Origin: Streptomyces eurocidicus
GTDB lineage: Bacteria; Actinomycetota; Actinomycetes; Streptomycetales; Streptomycetaceae
Assembly (NCBI RefSeq): GCF_002891295.1
Contig: NZ_LGUI01000014.1
Span: forward strand, 124,001-188,000
Length of the DNA: 64,000 nucleotides
Direction of reading: 5' to 3'
The translations under genes were made by a program, and so were the position numbers. Below the pieces are notes generated by a model. The model did no database searches, was not told where the DNA came from, and saw only the letters and a list, made by a program, of their open reading frames with translations. This document shows positions 25,667-33,747 of the stretch, one piece after another; position 1 is the first letter of the stretch, and each line of letters begins with the position of its first letter.

Positions 25667-26590
25667 TCAGAAGACGCTCACCCCGTAGGCCCGTAGTGCG
25701 GGGCCGACCGGCTGGAAGAAGGTCGTCCCGCCGGAGGTGCAGTTGCCGCTGCCGCCGGAGGTCAGGCCCAGGGCGGTGGAACCGGCGAAGAGGGCGCCGC
25801 CGCTGTCGCCGGGCTCGGCGCACACCGTGGTCTTGATCAGGCCGCGCACGACCTGCCCGCTGCCGTAGTTGACGGTGGCGTTCAGGCCGGTGACCTTGCC
25901 GTCGTGCACCCGGGTCGTGGAGCCGCTGCGCCGTACGGACTGCCCGACGGTCGCCTCGCCGGCGGCGGTGATGCGCTGGGTGCCGCCGTTGTAGAGGTCG
26001 ACCTCGCCGGGGTGCGGGATGGAGGTGTTGGTGTACTGCACGATGCCGTAGTCGTTGCCCGGGAAGCTGGTCCCGGTCGTGGGGCCGATGCTCGTGGTGT
26101 GGCTGGAGTTGGTGTAGTAGGCGGGCTTGCCCTCGGTGCAGTGGCCGGCGGTCAGGAAGTAGTAGGTGTTGCCCTTGCGCACGTTGAACCCGACGGAGCA
26201 GCGCCAGGTGGGCGCGTAGACCGCGTCGCCGCCGGCGAGGAGCTTCCGGAGGGTGCCGGGGGTGCGCTCGACGCGTATCGCGTCCGCGTTCGGCCCGGCC
26301 GCCTGTCTGATCCTGGCTATCCCGGCGGCGGAGACGGACGAGTCGGCGGTGACGACGAGGTCGCCGGTGGCCTGGTCGACGACCCAGGCGGTGCCCGCGA
26401 CGTCCGCCGACAGCACGGCGGCGCTCGCGGCGGCGAGGGCGGCGGCGGAGTGCGCGGAGCCGTCGGATCCGGGCTGGGCGTGGGCGGTGGTGGCGACCAG
26501 GGCGGACGCGGTGACGAGGCCGGCGGCCAAAGCGGCGATTCCGGTTCGTCTCGCGGTGCGGCGGTGGGGTGTGGTGCGCTTCGTCCTCAC
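25667..26590 (-). CDS. Secreted streptogrisin-type S1 serine protease (preproenzyme), second copy
   Basis: 307 residues from a GTG start at 26590 with a GGGAGG site 6 bases upstream. A twin-arginine-like basic N-terminus leads into a hydrophobic signal (GIAALAAGLVTASALVA, cleavage near TAHA-Q). A ~90-residue propeptide and the mature protease (CSVGFNVRKGNTYYFLTAGH) follow. The triad is His150, Asp180 (GNDYGIVQY) and Ser263 (EPGDSGGALF). It is closer to streptogrisins B/D than the neighbour at 23342, and the two differ enough that duplication is old. It lies near the SSI-type inhibitor gene and is followed by the hairpin at 25557. Confidence 0.94.
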   Translation of the reverse strand: MRTKRTTPHRRTARRTGIAALAAGLVTASALVATTAHAQPGSDGSAHSAAALAAASAAVLSADVAGTAWVVDQATGDLVVTADSSVSAAGIARIRQAAGPNADAIRVERTPGTLRKLLAGGDAVYAPTWRCSVGFNVRKGNTYYFLTAGHCTEGKPAYYTNSSHTTSIGPTTGTSFPGNDYGIVQYTNTSIPHPGEVDLYNGGTQRITAAGEATVGQSVRRSGSTTRVHDGKVTGLNATVNYGSGQVVRGLIKTTVCAEPGDSGGALFAGSTALGLTSGGSGNCTSGGTTFFQPVGPALRAYGVSVF

Positions 26591-26796
26591 GTAGTGCCTC
26601 CCGAGTGGGGTCGGGGGTCCGCGGGTGGGGTGCGGGCGCGGGCCCGGTGAGGCGCGGCCGCATGGGCACACCGGGTTCCGCTTCGCCGTGCCCCTGTCAA
26701 GCGCGCTGTTCGGGAGTATTCGGGCCCGGCGCACCACGGCGCAAGAGCATCTTTCGGACTCGCCCCGGAATCGCCCCCCTCCGGGGTGGGGAAGGT

Positions 26797-26819
26797 GACC
26801 GGGCGGGGCCCGCCCGGTC
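26797..26819. terminator. Hairpin downstream of the DUF1684 operon
   Basis: GACCGGGCGGG and its exact complement are separated by a single base, about 30 bases past the DUF1684 stop. The rest of 26591-26796 is the protease promoter region, with a relatively AT-rich patch near 26740, and shows no gene. Confidence 0.65.
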
Positions 26820-26850
26820 CCGCCCGGGGGTCCGGCTTCCGGCGGCCCGG

Positions 26851-27654
26851 CTACAGAACGGCCCGCTCCCCCGCCGCCACCTCCGCCGTCAGCGTGTTGC
26901 CCGGCGGGGGGAACGGGCAGATGAACGCGTCGGCGAAGGCGCAGGGCGGCAGCACCGCGCGGTTGAAGTCGACGGTCACCCGGCCGTCCGGCGCGGGCGG
27001 CGGGGTGTGGAGGAAGCGGAAGCGGTAGCCGGACCGGCCGCTGGTGCCGTCGGCGAACACCGCCCACAGCCCGCCGCCCGGCTCGGCCGCGACGCGCAGC
27101 GTGCGCTCCTCGCCGTCGACGTCGAAGGCCAGCTCGCCGGAGAGGCCGAGGCCGCGCTCGCGCCCGTCGGCGTTCTCGACCGTGATCCGGCGGTCGCGCC
27201 CGTACGGCCGGTAGCGGCCCGGCAGCGACCAGCGCGGGTCGTGGTCGAAGACGCCGATGCCGGTGAACTCCCGGCGGGCGGCGGACTCCGGGTCGTAGAC
27301 GCGGAGGGCCCACAGGTCCTCGCGGCACATGACGAGCAGCCTGCGCGTGCCGTGCGCGACCCGGGCCGCGGCCGGGCCGCCGTCGGCGGTGAGGCGGTAC
27401 TCCCCCTCGGCGGGGCGGCCGTCGACGGTCAGCCCGTCCTCGGCGGCGGCGGTCAGGAGCACGCCGTCGCCGGTCCGGGTCCAGTGTCCCGGCACCGCCT
27501 CCCCGCGGTCGCCGGGGAAGGCCGGAATTCGACCGTCGGCGAGATCGGCGAGCCAGAAGGTGCCGGTGAGCGAGAGCGGGCCGTACGGCGCGGCGACGGC
27601 CTCGGTGCGCTCCTCGTGCCACGCCTTCCACTGCTGTTGTGCGTCGGTGGTCAT
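26851..27654 (-). CDS. DUF1684-family protein
   Basis: 267 residues. The family signature appears near the end (VDFNRAVLPPCAFADAFICP), with the typical FWLADLADGRIPAFPG opening and an RYRPYGRDR block. No catalytic function is established for the family. It starts 5 bases after the upstream luciferase-like gene, so it is cotranscribed with the two flavin monooxygenases; the context suggests a role with them. ATG 27654 is preferred over a TTG at 27663 because of the GAAAGG spacing. Confidence 0.85.
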   Translation of the reverse strand: MTTDAQQQWKAWHEERTEAVAAPYGPLSLTGTFWLADLADGRIPAFPGDRGEAVPGHWTRTGDGVLLTAAAEDGLTVDGRPAEGEYRLTADGGPAAARVAHGTRRLLVMCREDLWALRVYDPESAARREFTGIGVFDHDPRWSLPGRYRPYGRDRRITVENADGRERGLGLSGELAFDVDGEERTLRVAAEPGGGLWAVFADGTSGRSGYRFRFLHTPPPAPDGRVTVDFNRAVLPPCAFADAFICPFPPPGNTLTAEVAAGERAVL

Positions 27655-27659
27655 ACGGG

Positions 27660-28988
27660 TCAACCTTTCACATGGTCAGGCTGCCGGGCGGCGGGGAGGC
27701 CGAGGTGTTCGCGGAGGGTCGTGCCCGTGTACTCCGTACGGAACGCGCCACGTTCCTGGAGCAGGGGTACGACCCGGTCGACGAAGTCGTCGAGCCCGCC
27801 GGGGGTGAGGTGCGGGACGAGGATGAAGCCGTCGGCCGCGCCCTTCGCCACGAACTCCGCCATCTCCGCGGCGACGGCCCCGGGGGTGCCGATGAAGGAC
27901 TGCCGGCCGGACGTCTCGATGACGGTCTGCCGGATGGAGAGGCCCTTGGCCTCCGCGAGGGCGCGCCACCGGGCGGCCACGGCGAGCGGGTCGGCGACCC
28001 TGACCCGGCCGTGCGCCACGTCCCCGGCCGGGTCGGGGTCGATGTCGGGCAGCGGTCCGTCCGGGTCGTAGGCCGAGAGGTCGCGGCCCCAGACCTGTTC
28101 CAGGGTGAGCAGGGCGGTCTGCGGTGACACCTGCTGCCGACGGATCTCCGCGGCCTTCTCCTGGGCCTCGGCGGCGGTGTCGCCGAGCACGACGGTGACC
28201 CCGGGCATGATCTTCAGGTCCTCCGGGCGGCGGCCGTACGCGCCGAGCCGGCGTTTGACGTCGGCGTGGAAGGCGCGGCCGGCGTCGAGGCCGCCGTGCC
28301 GGCTGAAGACGACGTCCGCGGCGGAGGCCGCGAACTCCCGGCCCTCGGCGGAGTCGCCGGCCTGGATGATGACGGGGTGGCCCTGTGGGGGACGCGCCAC
28401 GTCGAAGGTGCCGGAGATGTCGAAGTGCCGCCCGTGGTGGGCGAAGGGGCGCGGGGCGCCCGCCGGCCAGGAGTCCCACAGTTCCCGGGCGGTGGCGACG
28501 GACTCGGCGGCGCGGGTGTACCTGTCGGCCCGGTCGAGGAAGCCGCCGCGCCGGAAGTTCTCGCCGGTGAAGGCGTCGGAGGAGGTGACGACGTTCCAGG
28601 CCGCGCGGCCGCCGCTGAGGTGGTCCAGGGAGGCGAGCCGGCGGGCGAGCTCGTAGGGCTCGTTGAAGGTGGCGTTGACGGTGGCGGCGAGGCCGAGCCG
28701 GTCGGTGACGGCGGCGAGCGCGCTGAGCAGGGTGAGGGACTCGGGGCGGCCCACGACGTCGAGGTCGTGGACGCGGCCGTGGTGCTCGCGCAGCCGCAGT
28801 CCTTCGGCGAGGAAGAAGAAGTCGAACAGGCCGCGTTCGGCGGTGCGGGCGAGATGGACGAAGGAGGAGAAGTCGATCTGGCTGCCGGAGCGGGGGTCGG
28901 CCCAGACGGTGGTGTTGTTGACGCCCGGGAAGTGGGCGGCCAGATGGATCCGCTTGCGGCCCCGGTGGGCGCCGTGGTCGTGGGTCAT
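27660..28988 (-). CDS. Luciferase-like flavin-dependent monooxygenase (NtaA/DszA-like)
   Basis: 442 residues of the LLM fold. Landmarks are KRIHLAAHFPGVNNTTVWAD at the N-terminus, the LLSALAAVTDRLGLAATVNATF strand, and GGRAAWNVVTSSD, with a late HGRHFDISGTFDVARPPQGHPVIIQAG typical of NtaA/SnaA/DszA/DmoA members. These use FMNH2 from a separate reductase to oxidise chelators, sulfur compounds or amines. ATG 28988 overlaps the stop of the second monooxygenase gene (ATGA). The substrate is unknown; sulfonate or other organosulfur is plausible from operon type. Confidence 0.92.
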   Translation of the reverse strand: MTHDHGAHRGRKRIHLAAHFPGVNNTTVWADPRSGSQIDFSSFVHLARTAERGLFDFFFLAEGLRLREHHGRVHDLDVVGRPESLTLLSALAAVTDRLGLAATVNATFNEPYELARRLASLDHLSGGRAAWNVVTSSDAFTGENFRRGGFLDRADRYTRAAESVATARELWDSWPAGAPRPFAHHGRHFDISGTFDVARPPQGHPVIIQAGDSAEGREFAASAADVVFSRHGGLDAGRAFHADVKRRLGAYGRRPEDLKIMPGVTVVLGDTAAEAQEKAAEIRRQQVSPQTALLTLEQVWGRDLSAYDPDGPLPDIDPDPAGDVAHGRVRVADPLAVAARWRALAEAKGLSIRQTVIETSGRQSFIGTPGAVAAEMAEFVAKGAADGFILVPHLTPGGLDDFVDRVVPLLQERGAFRTEYTGTTLREHLGLPAARQPDHVKG

Positions 28989-30021
28989 GCGGTCCCCCCG
29001 GCGAGTGCGCGTGCGTAGCGGTTGGCGGGGCGGGGCAGGCACAGGTGCTCGCGGAGCGTGCCGCCCGGGTAGAAGGAGCGCAGCAGGCCGCGGTGCTGGA
29101 GTACGGGCACGGTCCCGTCGACGAGGAGGGCGAGGTCCCGGTCGGGGTCCTCGGGCCGGAGGTGGAGGCCGTCGACGAGGCCGTCCGCGTACCAGGCGCC
29201 CGCCAGATCCGCGAGGGCGACGGCGTCGGCGGCCGCGTACAGCGCGACGGGCAGGGAGGCGACGACGAGGGGGAGCGGCTCGCCCCGGCCCGCGTCCCGG
29301 GCGCGGCGGCGCAGGTCGTCGCGGGCGGCGCGGAGCGCGCGGGTGGCGTCGCCGTGCCGGGGGACGCGCAGGAAGGCGAGGTCCGCGTGGGCGGCGGCGA
29401 CCGCGCGGGGCAGCGGGTCGGTGGCGTCGACGGCGGTGACCGGGTGGCCCTGGGGCGGGCGGGGCACGATGGCGGGGCCGCGGACGGAGAAGCCGGTGCC
29501 CTCGAAGTCGACGTAGTGGAGCTTGTCGCGGTCGATGAAGCGTCCGGTGGCGGTGTCGCGTATCTCGGCGTCGTCCTCCCAGCTGTCCCAGAGCCGGGCG
29601 ACGACGTCGGCGACCTCGCCGGCCTCGCGCCAGAGTTCGGCGGCGGGGGCGGCGGCGCGGCGGCCGAAGTGCCGGGCCGCGGCCTCGTCCGCCGAGACGT
29701 CCACGGTCCAGCCGGCCCGGCCGCGGCTCACCCAGTCCAGCGTCGAGACGGCGGAGGAGACGTGGAAGGGCTCGGTGTGGGTGGTGGTGACGGTCGGCAC
29801 CAGGCCGATGCGCTCGGTGGCGGGGGCGATCCGGGCCAGGACGGCGAGGGCGTCCAGCCGGCTCACGCCCCGGCGGGGCGGCCCGAGGCTGTCGCCGAGG
29901 GTGACGAAGTCCAGCCTGCCGCGCTCGGCGAGGCGGGCGGCGCGCAGATAGGGCTCGGCTCCGTGACCGGCGATCCGGTCGAGGGCGACGGACAGGTGCA
30001 GGGGCGGGTGGGGGTGGGCAT
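28985..30021 (-). CDS. Luciferase-like flavin-dependent oxidoreductase with damaged start
   Basis: About 345 residues of LLM protein (LHLSVALDRIAGHG, RIGLVPTVTTTHTEPFHVSS, STLDWVSRGRAGWTVDVS). The frame has no ATG, GTG or TTG near the domain start. The only good start is ATG 30021 with an AAAGGA site, and it is in another frame; one extra C in the C4 run at 30001-30004 would give MPTPTRP followed directly by LHLSVALDR. Either the gene carries a 1-base deletion or the sequence has a homopolymer error. Downstream it couples to the next LLM gene. Tandem repeats lie immediately upstream. Confidence 0.72.
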
Positions 30022-30041
30022 GGAGGTCCTTTGCGGGGGGT

Positions 30042-30099
30042 GGGTACGGGGTTGGGTACGGGGTTGGGTACGGGGTTGGGTACGGGGTTGGGTACGGGG
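30042..30099. repeat. 12-bp tandem repeat upstream of the LLM operon
   Basis: Nearly five copies (4.8) of GGGTACGGGGTT on the plus strand start 21 bases upstream of the likely start of the LLM gene. The closely spaced G-runs could fold as a G-quadruplex on that strand. It occupies the ribosome-leader/promoter region of the operon. Confidence 0.9.
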
Positions 30100-30147
30100 C
30101 GCACGTGCGGGGGTGACGGGGTGGGGGGCGGTGCGCCTGCGGCGGGC

Positions 30148-30305
30148 CTTTCCCCGGCCCCGCCCCTTCCCGAACGGGGCTCCGCCCCGGGCCCCGGTCC
30201 TCAAACACCCCCAGCTACCGCTGGGGGTGCCCCCAGACGGGCTGGATCGGCACCCGGAAGCCGACATCGGACAGGCGCGAAATCCAGCCCGGCCGGCGTT
30301 TGAGG
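30148..30305. repeat. Dispersed repeat copy carrying a nested insertion
   Basis: Starts with the GC-rich CCCCGCCCCTTCCCG module. The hairpin arms TCCTCAAAC (about 30198) and GCCGGCGTTTGAGG (30292-30305) match the copy at 24488-24538, but the left arm is interrupted after CTCAAAC by a separate hairpin-forming block (ACCCCCAGCTACCGCTGGGG, about 30206). Between the arms about 45 extra bases separate the GGGCTGGAT and ATCCAGCCC segments. No gene is present in 30100-30384. Confidence 0.75.
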
Positions 30306-30384
30306 CCACCGCGCGTCAGCGCGGAACGGGGCCCGGGGCGCCGGCCCCGGTCACGGGAACGGGGCTGGCACGCCGCGAGTGCGG

Positions 30385-31307
30385 TCAGCCACCAGGCGCC
30401 GCCCGGACCGGCAAGGCGCGCAGCGCCAAGAGCGCCGCGCGCGCCGTGGCGTCGTTCTGGCGGAACGCGGGCGCGTTGGTGCCCGGTCTGGCGAAGGCTC
30501 CGGACGCGCGGGCGTCGGTGTGCGGGCCGAGGGCGAACAGGCGGGGGTGCGGGCGGCCGGTGGGGTCGAGGACGCGGCCGTCGTCGGGGTCGACCGCGAG
30601 CAGCCCGGCGGGGGTGGCCCCGGCCTCGGCGCGCAGGGCGCGCAGCAACGGGTCGGCGGAGCGGTCGACCGTGGGCGCGGGCAGCCGGGCCTCGACGAGG
30701 GCGGCGGCCTCGGTGTACCGCCCCGGGACGCTGGCGCTGTGCGCGCGGAACAGCCCGCGCTCGTGGTCGGCGGTCACGGTCATGTCGGCGCCGACGAAGC
30801 GCACCACGCCGGCCCGGGAGAGCGCGAGGAGCCGACGCAGCCGGGGGCCGGGCGGCCCGGAGGCCAGGTAGCTGAAGAAGCCGTGCCACCAGGGGCCCAC
30901 GTCGCCGAGCCGGGCGAGCTGCCCGTGGACGGAGAGCAGGCCGAGGAAGACGGCGAGGTCAGGGCTGTGCCGGCGGTCGTGGCGGCGGGCGAGGTCGGCC
31001 TCGACATGGGCGCGCAGCCCGTCCTGGAGCGACTCCTGGTCGGGGAAGCGCCGTCCGGCCAGGGGTCGACGAGGTGGAGGTCGAGGCGCCGGCCCGCGAG
31101 GATCTCGGGGGCGTTGGCGGCGAGGCGTTCGACGATGCCGGTGCCCCGGGGACCGGCGCCGATGACGACGAGCGACGGGACGGGGGCCGGGGCGGGCGGT
31201 GAGCCGTCCCGGCCCCGGCCGATGGGACTCGCGGGGCCGGGGCCGACGGGCGACGGGGAGGCGGGGGATGCGGGAGGGGCGGACGGCGCCGCCGGGTGCG
31301 CGGACAT
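30385..31307 (-). pseudogene. Remnant of FAD/NAD(P)-binding protein: internal deletion plus frameshift
   Basis: The N-terminal part (from ATG 31307) reads to a dinucleotide-binding motif, SLVVIGAGPRGTGIVERLAA, and LHLVDPWP. At about 31050-31070 the meaningful frame switches: DQESLQDGLRAHVEADLARR through WWHGFFSYLASGPPGPRLRR to TNAPAFRQNDATARAAL at the C-terminus is in another frame. Intact proteins of this family are usually about 600 residues; only ~300 codons remain, so much of the middle is gone. It was probably the first gene of the LLM operon, with the promoter at 31392-31422 still recognisable. Confidence 0.75.
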
Positions 31308-31391
31308 GCGAAGGCTCCGTGGATGCGGGATCGAACACGGGAGTTGACGCCTTCACACCCGGACCGCGCCCCTCAGCACGGCCGGACCCCG

Positions 31392-31459
31392 AGGCTAAGC
31401 CGGGGCCACGGCCCGCTGTCAAGCGTCTCCGGGCGAGTGTCCATATCGTGGTCCATATG
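31392..31459 (-). promoter_or_regulatory. Probable promoter and operator upstream of the FAD-binding remnant
   Basis: On the minus strand TTGACA (31417-31422) is followed 18-19 bases later by a TTAGCCT (-10 candidate, 31392-31398). About 20 bases further upstream CATAT-N8-ATATG (31442-31459) is an 18-bp palindrome. This fits a regulated vegetative-type promoter for the FAD-binding/LLM/DUF1684 gene row. Confidence 0.45.
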
Positions 31460-31777
31460 CCGGACGGACGGCCGGAGGCCGGTTGACGGAGAACCGGATG
31501 GCTGTTCCACTTGGCCCATGCACTCAGGGCAACGGCTGGTCACCCGGGACCACATCGACTTCGGTCATGTCTGGTCGGCGGCGTGTCCGGGGTCCTGTCC
31601 GGCTTGATGCCCGGCCCCGTGCCCGGACCCCGGTCCGGCTCCGCGCCCGTCCTCCCGTCAGGGCCGACGCGTCCCCCGCGCGCCCTCGTACGCCTTCACC
31701 CCCGCTGTGCCCGCGCGGCCCGCAGGCCGCGCTTCCCCTCGCACGCCGTTCCCACGGACATTCGCCTGTAAGTCCGT
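31460..31777. other. Gap without recognisable gene
   Basis: About 320 bases between the FAD-binding remnant's promoter and the DUF5685 stop. Short frames on both strands have poor codon bias and no ribosome sites. CCGG-rich near-repeats (31580-31690) are present, but I see no feature I can name. Confidence 0.4.
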
Positions 31778-33016
31778 TCAGCAGCTGCAGTCACAACCAC
31801 CGTCGCAACAGTCGCAGTTCTCGCAGCAATCACAGCAGTCACAACAATCGCCGCAGCTATCGCAACTGGGGCCACAGTCGCACTTGTGGCAGCACCCCTG
31901 GCGCGGCTGCCCGGTCCACGGGTCGTGGAACGGGTCGGCGCAGCACAGCTGACAGGTGCACAGAAGCCCGCTCCACACCGCGCAGCCGGCGATCAGCCCG
32001 CGCTGCTTGCCCCGGCGCGGCGGCTCCGGCGGCGCGCCGGGCGGCATGACCGGCGGCGGCCCGAAGGCGCCCGCGGCCTGCCCGCCGGGGGCCCCGGGGG
32101 CACCCGCGGCCGCCTCCGCGTGTCCCTGGTGGCCGCAGCCCGAGGTGCCGAACGCCCGGTCCACGGCCCGGTCCAGCTCGTGCGCGAGGAGCAGGTGCGC
32201 CAGCCTGCCCTGGGCCTTGCTCGCGAAGTCGACCTCGCGCAGGGCGAGGCGTACGCCGTGCACGGCGTCGTCGCACAGCCTGCGCACCTCCGTGAGGTCC
32301 GTGCCGGTGGCGGCGACGGGGTTCCACGCCCCGGCCTCCCGGTCCTCCGCCAGGTCCTCGACGGCGTCGAGGAGGTGTGCGAGCCGGCCGAAGAGCCGGC
32401 CGGCCTCCTCCAGCGGCTCCTTGTTGCCGGGCCGGCCGGCGAGCACGGCCGTGTGGCCGAAGGCCGCCGCGGTCGCCGTCTCGGTCGGCTCGATGACGTC
32501 GAGCAGCGGGGTGCCGGGGCCCGCGAGGGCCTCGACGCCGGCCTGCCGGTCGACCGCGTCGACCAGGACGGCGGTGTCGAAACCGAGGTCCGATCCGGTG
32601 CGGGCGCCGGCCCGGTCCCACTTCGCGGCGACCCGCCGGGCCGCCGCGGCGACCGGGCGGCGGGCCAACAGTCCGTCACCGTCGGCGACATGGTCGCGCA
32701 TCTTCGCCGAGGCGAGGACGAGCGAGACGGAGGCGGCGAGCCGCGCGCCCTCGCCCCGGGCGACCGGGGCGGTGCGCATGCCGCGCAGCGGGCAGGGCCC
32801 GGCCGTGCGCCGCCAGGAGCCGGCCCCGTCGGCCGGCCGCTCCGACTGGGCCTCGACGAGCACCGATATGACGAGTCCGTCGTAGTTGGTGGCGGCCCGT
32901 GCGAACTGTCCGTGGTCACCGCGCAGGGCGAGGCAGAGCCCGCACAAGTGGGCCATCCACTCCGTGCGCATCGACTCCGAGAGCCGGTGCCGACATGGTC
33001 TGATGATCCCGAACAA
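31778..33016 (-). CDS. DUF5685 protein with cysteine-rich metal-binding-like tail
   Basis: 412 residues from a TTG start (33016). The N-terminus (MFGIIRPCRHRL...EWMAHLCGLCLALRGDHG) is highly conserved in actinomycetes and contains CxxC and His residues. A helical middle is followed by a Pro/Gly linker and a final ~65 residues containing 22 cysteines, in CC, CDC, CDCC and CENC patterns with interspersed Asp. The tail looks metallothionein-like and could bind Zn, Cu or an iron-sulfur centre. No biochemical function is known to me. It is divergent from the sepF-like gene. Confidence 0.85.
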   Translation of the reverse strand: MFGIIRPCRHRLSESMRTEWMAHLCGLCLALRGDHGQFARAATNYDGLVISVLVEAQSERPADGAGSWRRTAGPCPLRGMRTAPVARGEGARLAASVSLVLASAKMRDHVADGDGLLARRPVAAAARRVAAKWDRAGARTGSDLGFDTAVLVDAVDRQAGVEALAGPGTPLLDVIEPTETATAAAFGHTAVLAGRPGNKEPLEEAGRLFGRLAHLLDAVEDLAEDREAGAWNPVAATGTDLTEVRRLCDDAVHGVRLALREVDFASKAQGRLAHLLLAHELDRAVDRAFGTSGCGHQGHAEAAAGAPGAPGGQAAGAFGPPPVMPPGAPPEPPRRGKQRGLIAGCAVWSGLLCTCQLCCADPFHDPWTGQPRQGCCHKCDCGPSCDSCGDCCDCCDCCENCDCCDGGCDCSC

Positions 33017-33289
33017 TTCAGGCCCCCGTGTGTGGTGTGGATGGACCCGGGCATCCTAATCACCGGACAACCACACCGGTCCGCAGCCCGCGGACCGTTC
33101 CCCGTACCGCATATGCCCAGGTCCAGAGCGTGTGGCGAAGCTCTCGGGCTTTCTGACGCACCGCCAAGCGCTTTGCACCAGATGCGTCACGAAATCCTCG
33201 CTTGGCGGCCATCCACTTGGCACATCATCCGCATCATGGACGACGATAGAGATGCGGTCGGACCACACCGCGTGTGAGAGGAGGCGTCC

Positions 33290-33727
33290 ATGGGATCGGT
33301 GCGCAAGGCGAGTGCCTGGCTCGGCCTCGTCGACGACAGCGATGACGAGCGCTACTACGACGACGACTACGCCGAGGGGCCCGAGCCCGGCGACTCCTGG
33401 GTGACCAACCCGAAGGTGCGGGTGGCGGACGAGACCGCGCAGGAACAGGGCACGCGGATCGCGACCGTCACCCCGGACGGCTTCCGGGACGCCCGGGGCA
33501 TCGGCGAGCTCTTCCGCGAAGGGGTGCCGGTGATCGTCAACCTCACCGGCATGGAGCCCAACGACGCCAAGCGCGTCGTGGACTTCGCCGCCGGGCTGAC
33601 CTTCGGGCTGCGCGGCTCCATCGAGCGGGTCGCCAACCGGGTCTTCCTGCTCACCCCCGCCGACTACCAGGTGCTCAACGGCGAACCCACGGGGCGGACG
33701 AACGGAGGCTTCTTCAACCAGAGCTGA
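33290..33727 (+). CDS. sepF: SepF-family cell-division protein (SflA-like paralogue by context)
   Basis: 145 residues. An N-terminal segment (MGSVRKASAWLGLV) resembles the membrane-targeting helix of SepF. It is followed by an acidic linker (DDSDDERYYDDDYAEG) and the SepF core (REGVPVIVNLTGM, RVVDFAAGLTFGLRG, ANRVFLLTP). SepF anchors FtsZ filaments to the membrane. Because it lies outside the ftsZ cluster and next to glutaryl-CoA-dehydrogenase-like and MFS genes, it is probably the SepF-like paralogue described in streptomycetes as SflA, which modulates SepF. A GAGGAGG site precedes the ATG. Confidence 0.92.
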   Translation: MGSVRKASAWLGLVDDSDDERYYDDDYAEGPEPGDSWVTNPKVRVADETAQEQGTRIATVTPDGFRDARGIGELFREGVPVIVNLTGMEPNDAKRVVDFAAGLTFGLRGSIERVANRVFLLTPADYQVLNGEPTGRTNGGFFNQS

Positions 33728-33747
33728 CGCCCCTCGCGGGCGGGTGC

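Noticed and set aside
30042..30099. Possible CRISPR or origin iterons
   Set aside because: Head-to-tail 12-bp units without spacers, only five copies, no rep or cas gene nearby.
31778..31960. CRISPR-like periodic CAG/CAA repeats
   Set aside because: The short period comes from repeated Cys/Asp codons of the DUF5685 tail, not from spaced direct repeats.
31483..32049. Plus-strand frame overlapping the DUF5685 3' end
   Set aside because: The protein is a low-complexity complement of the cysteine-rich tail.
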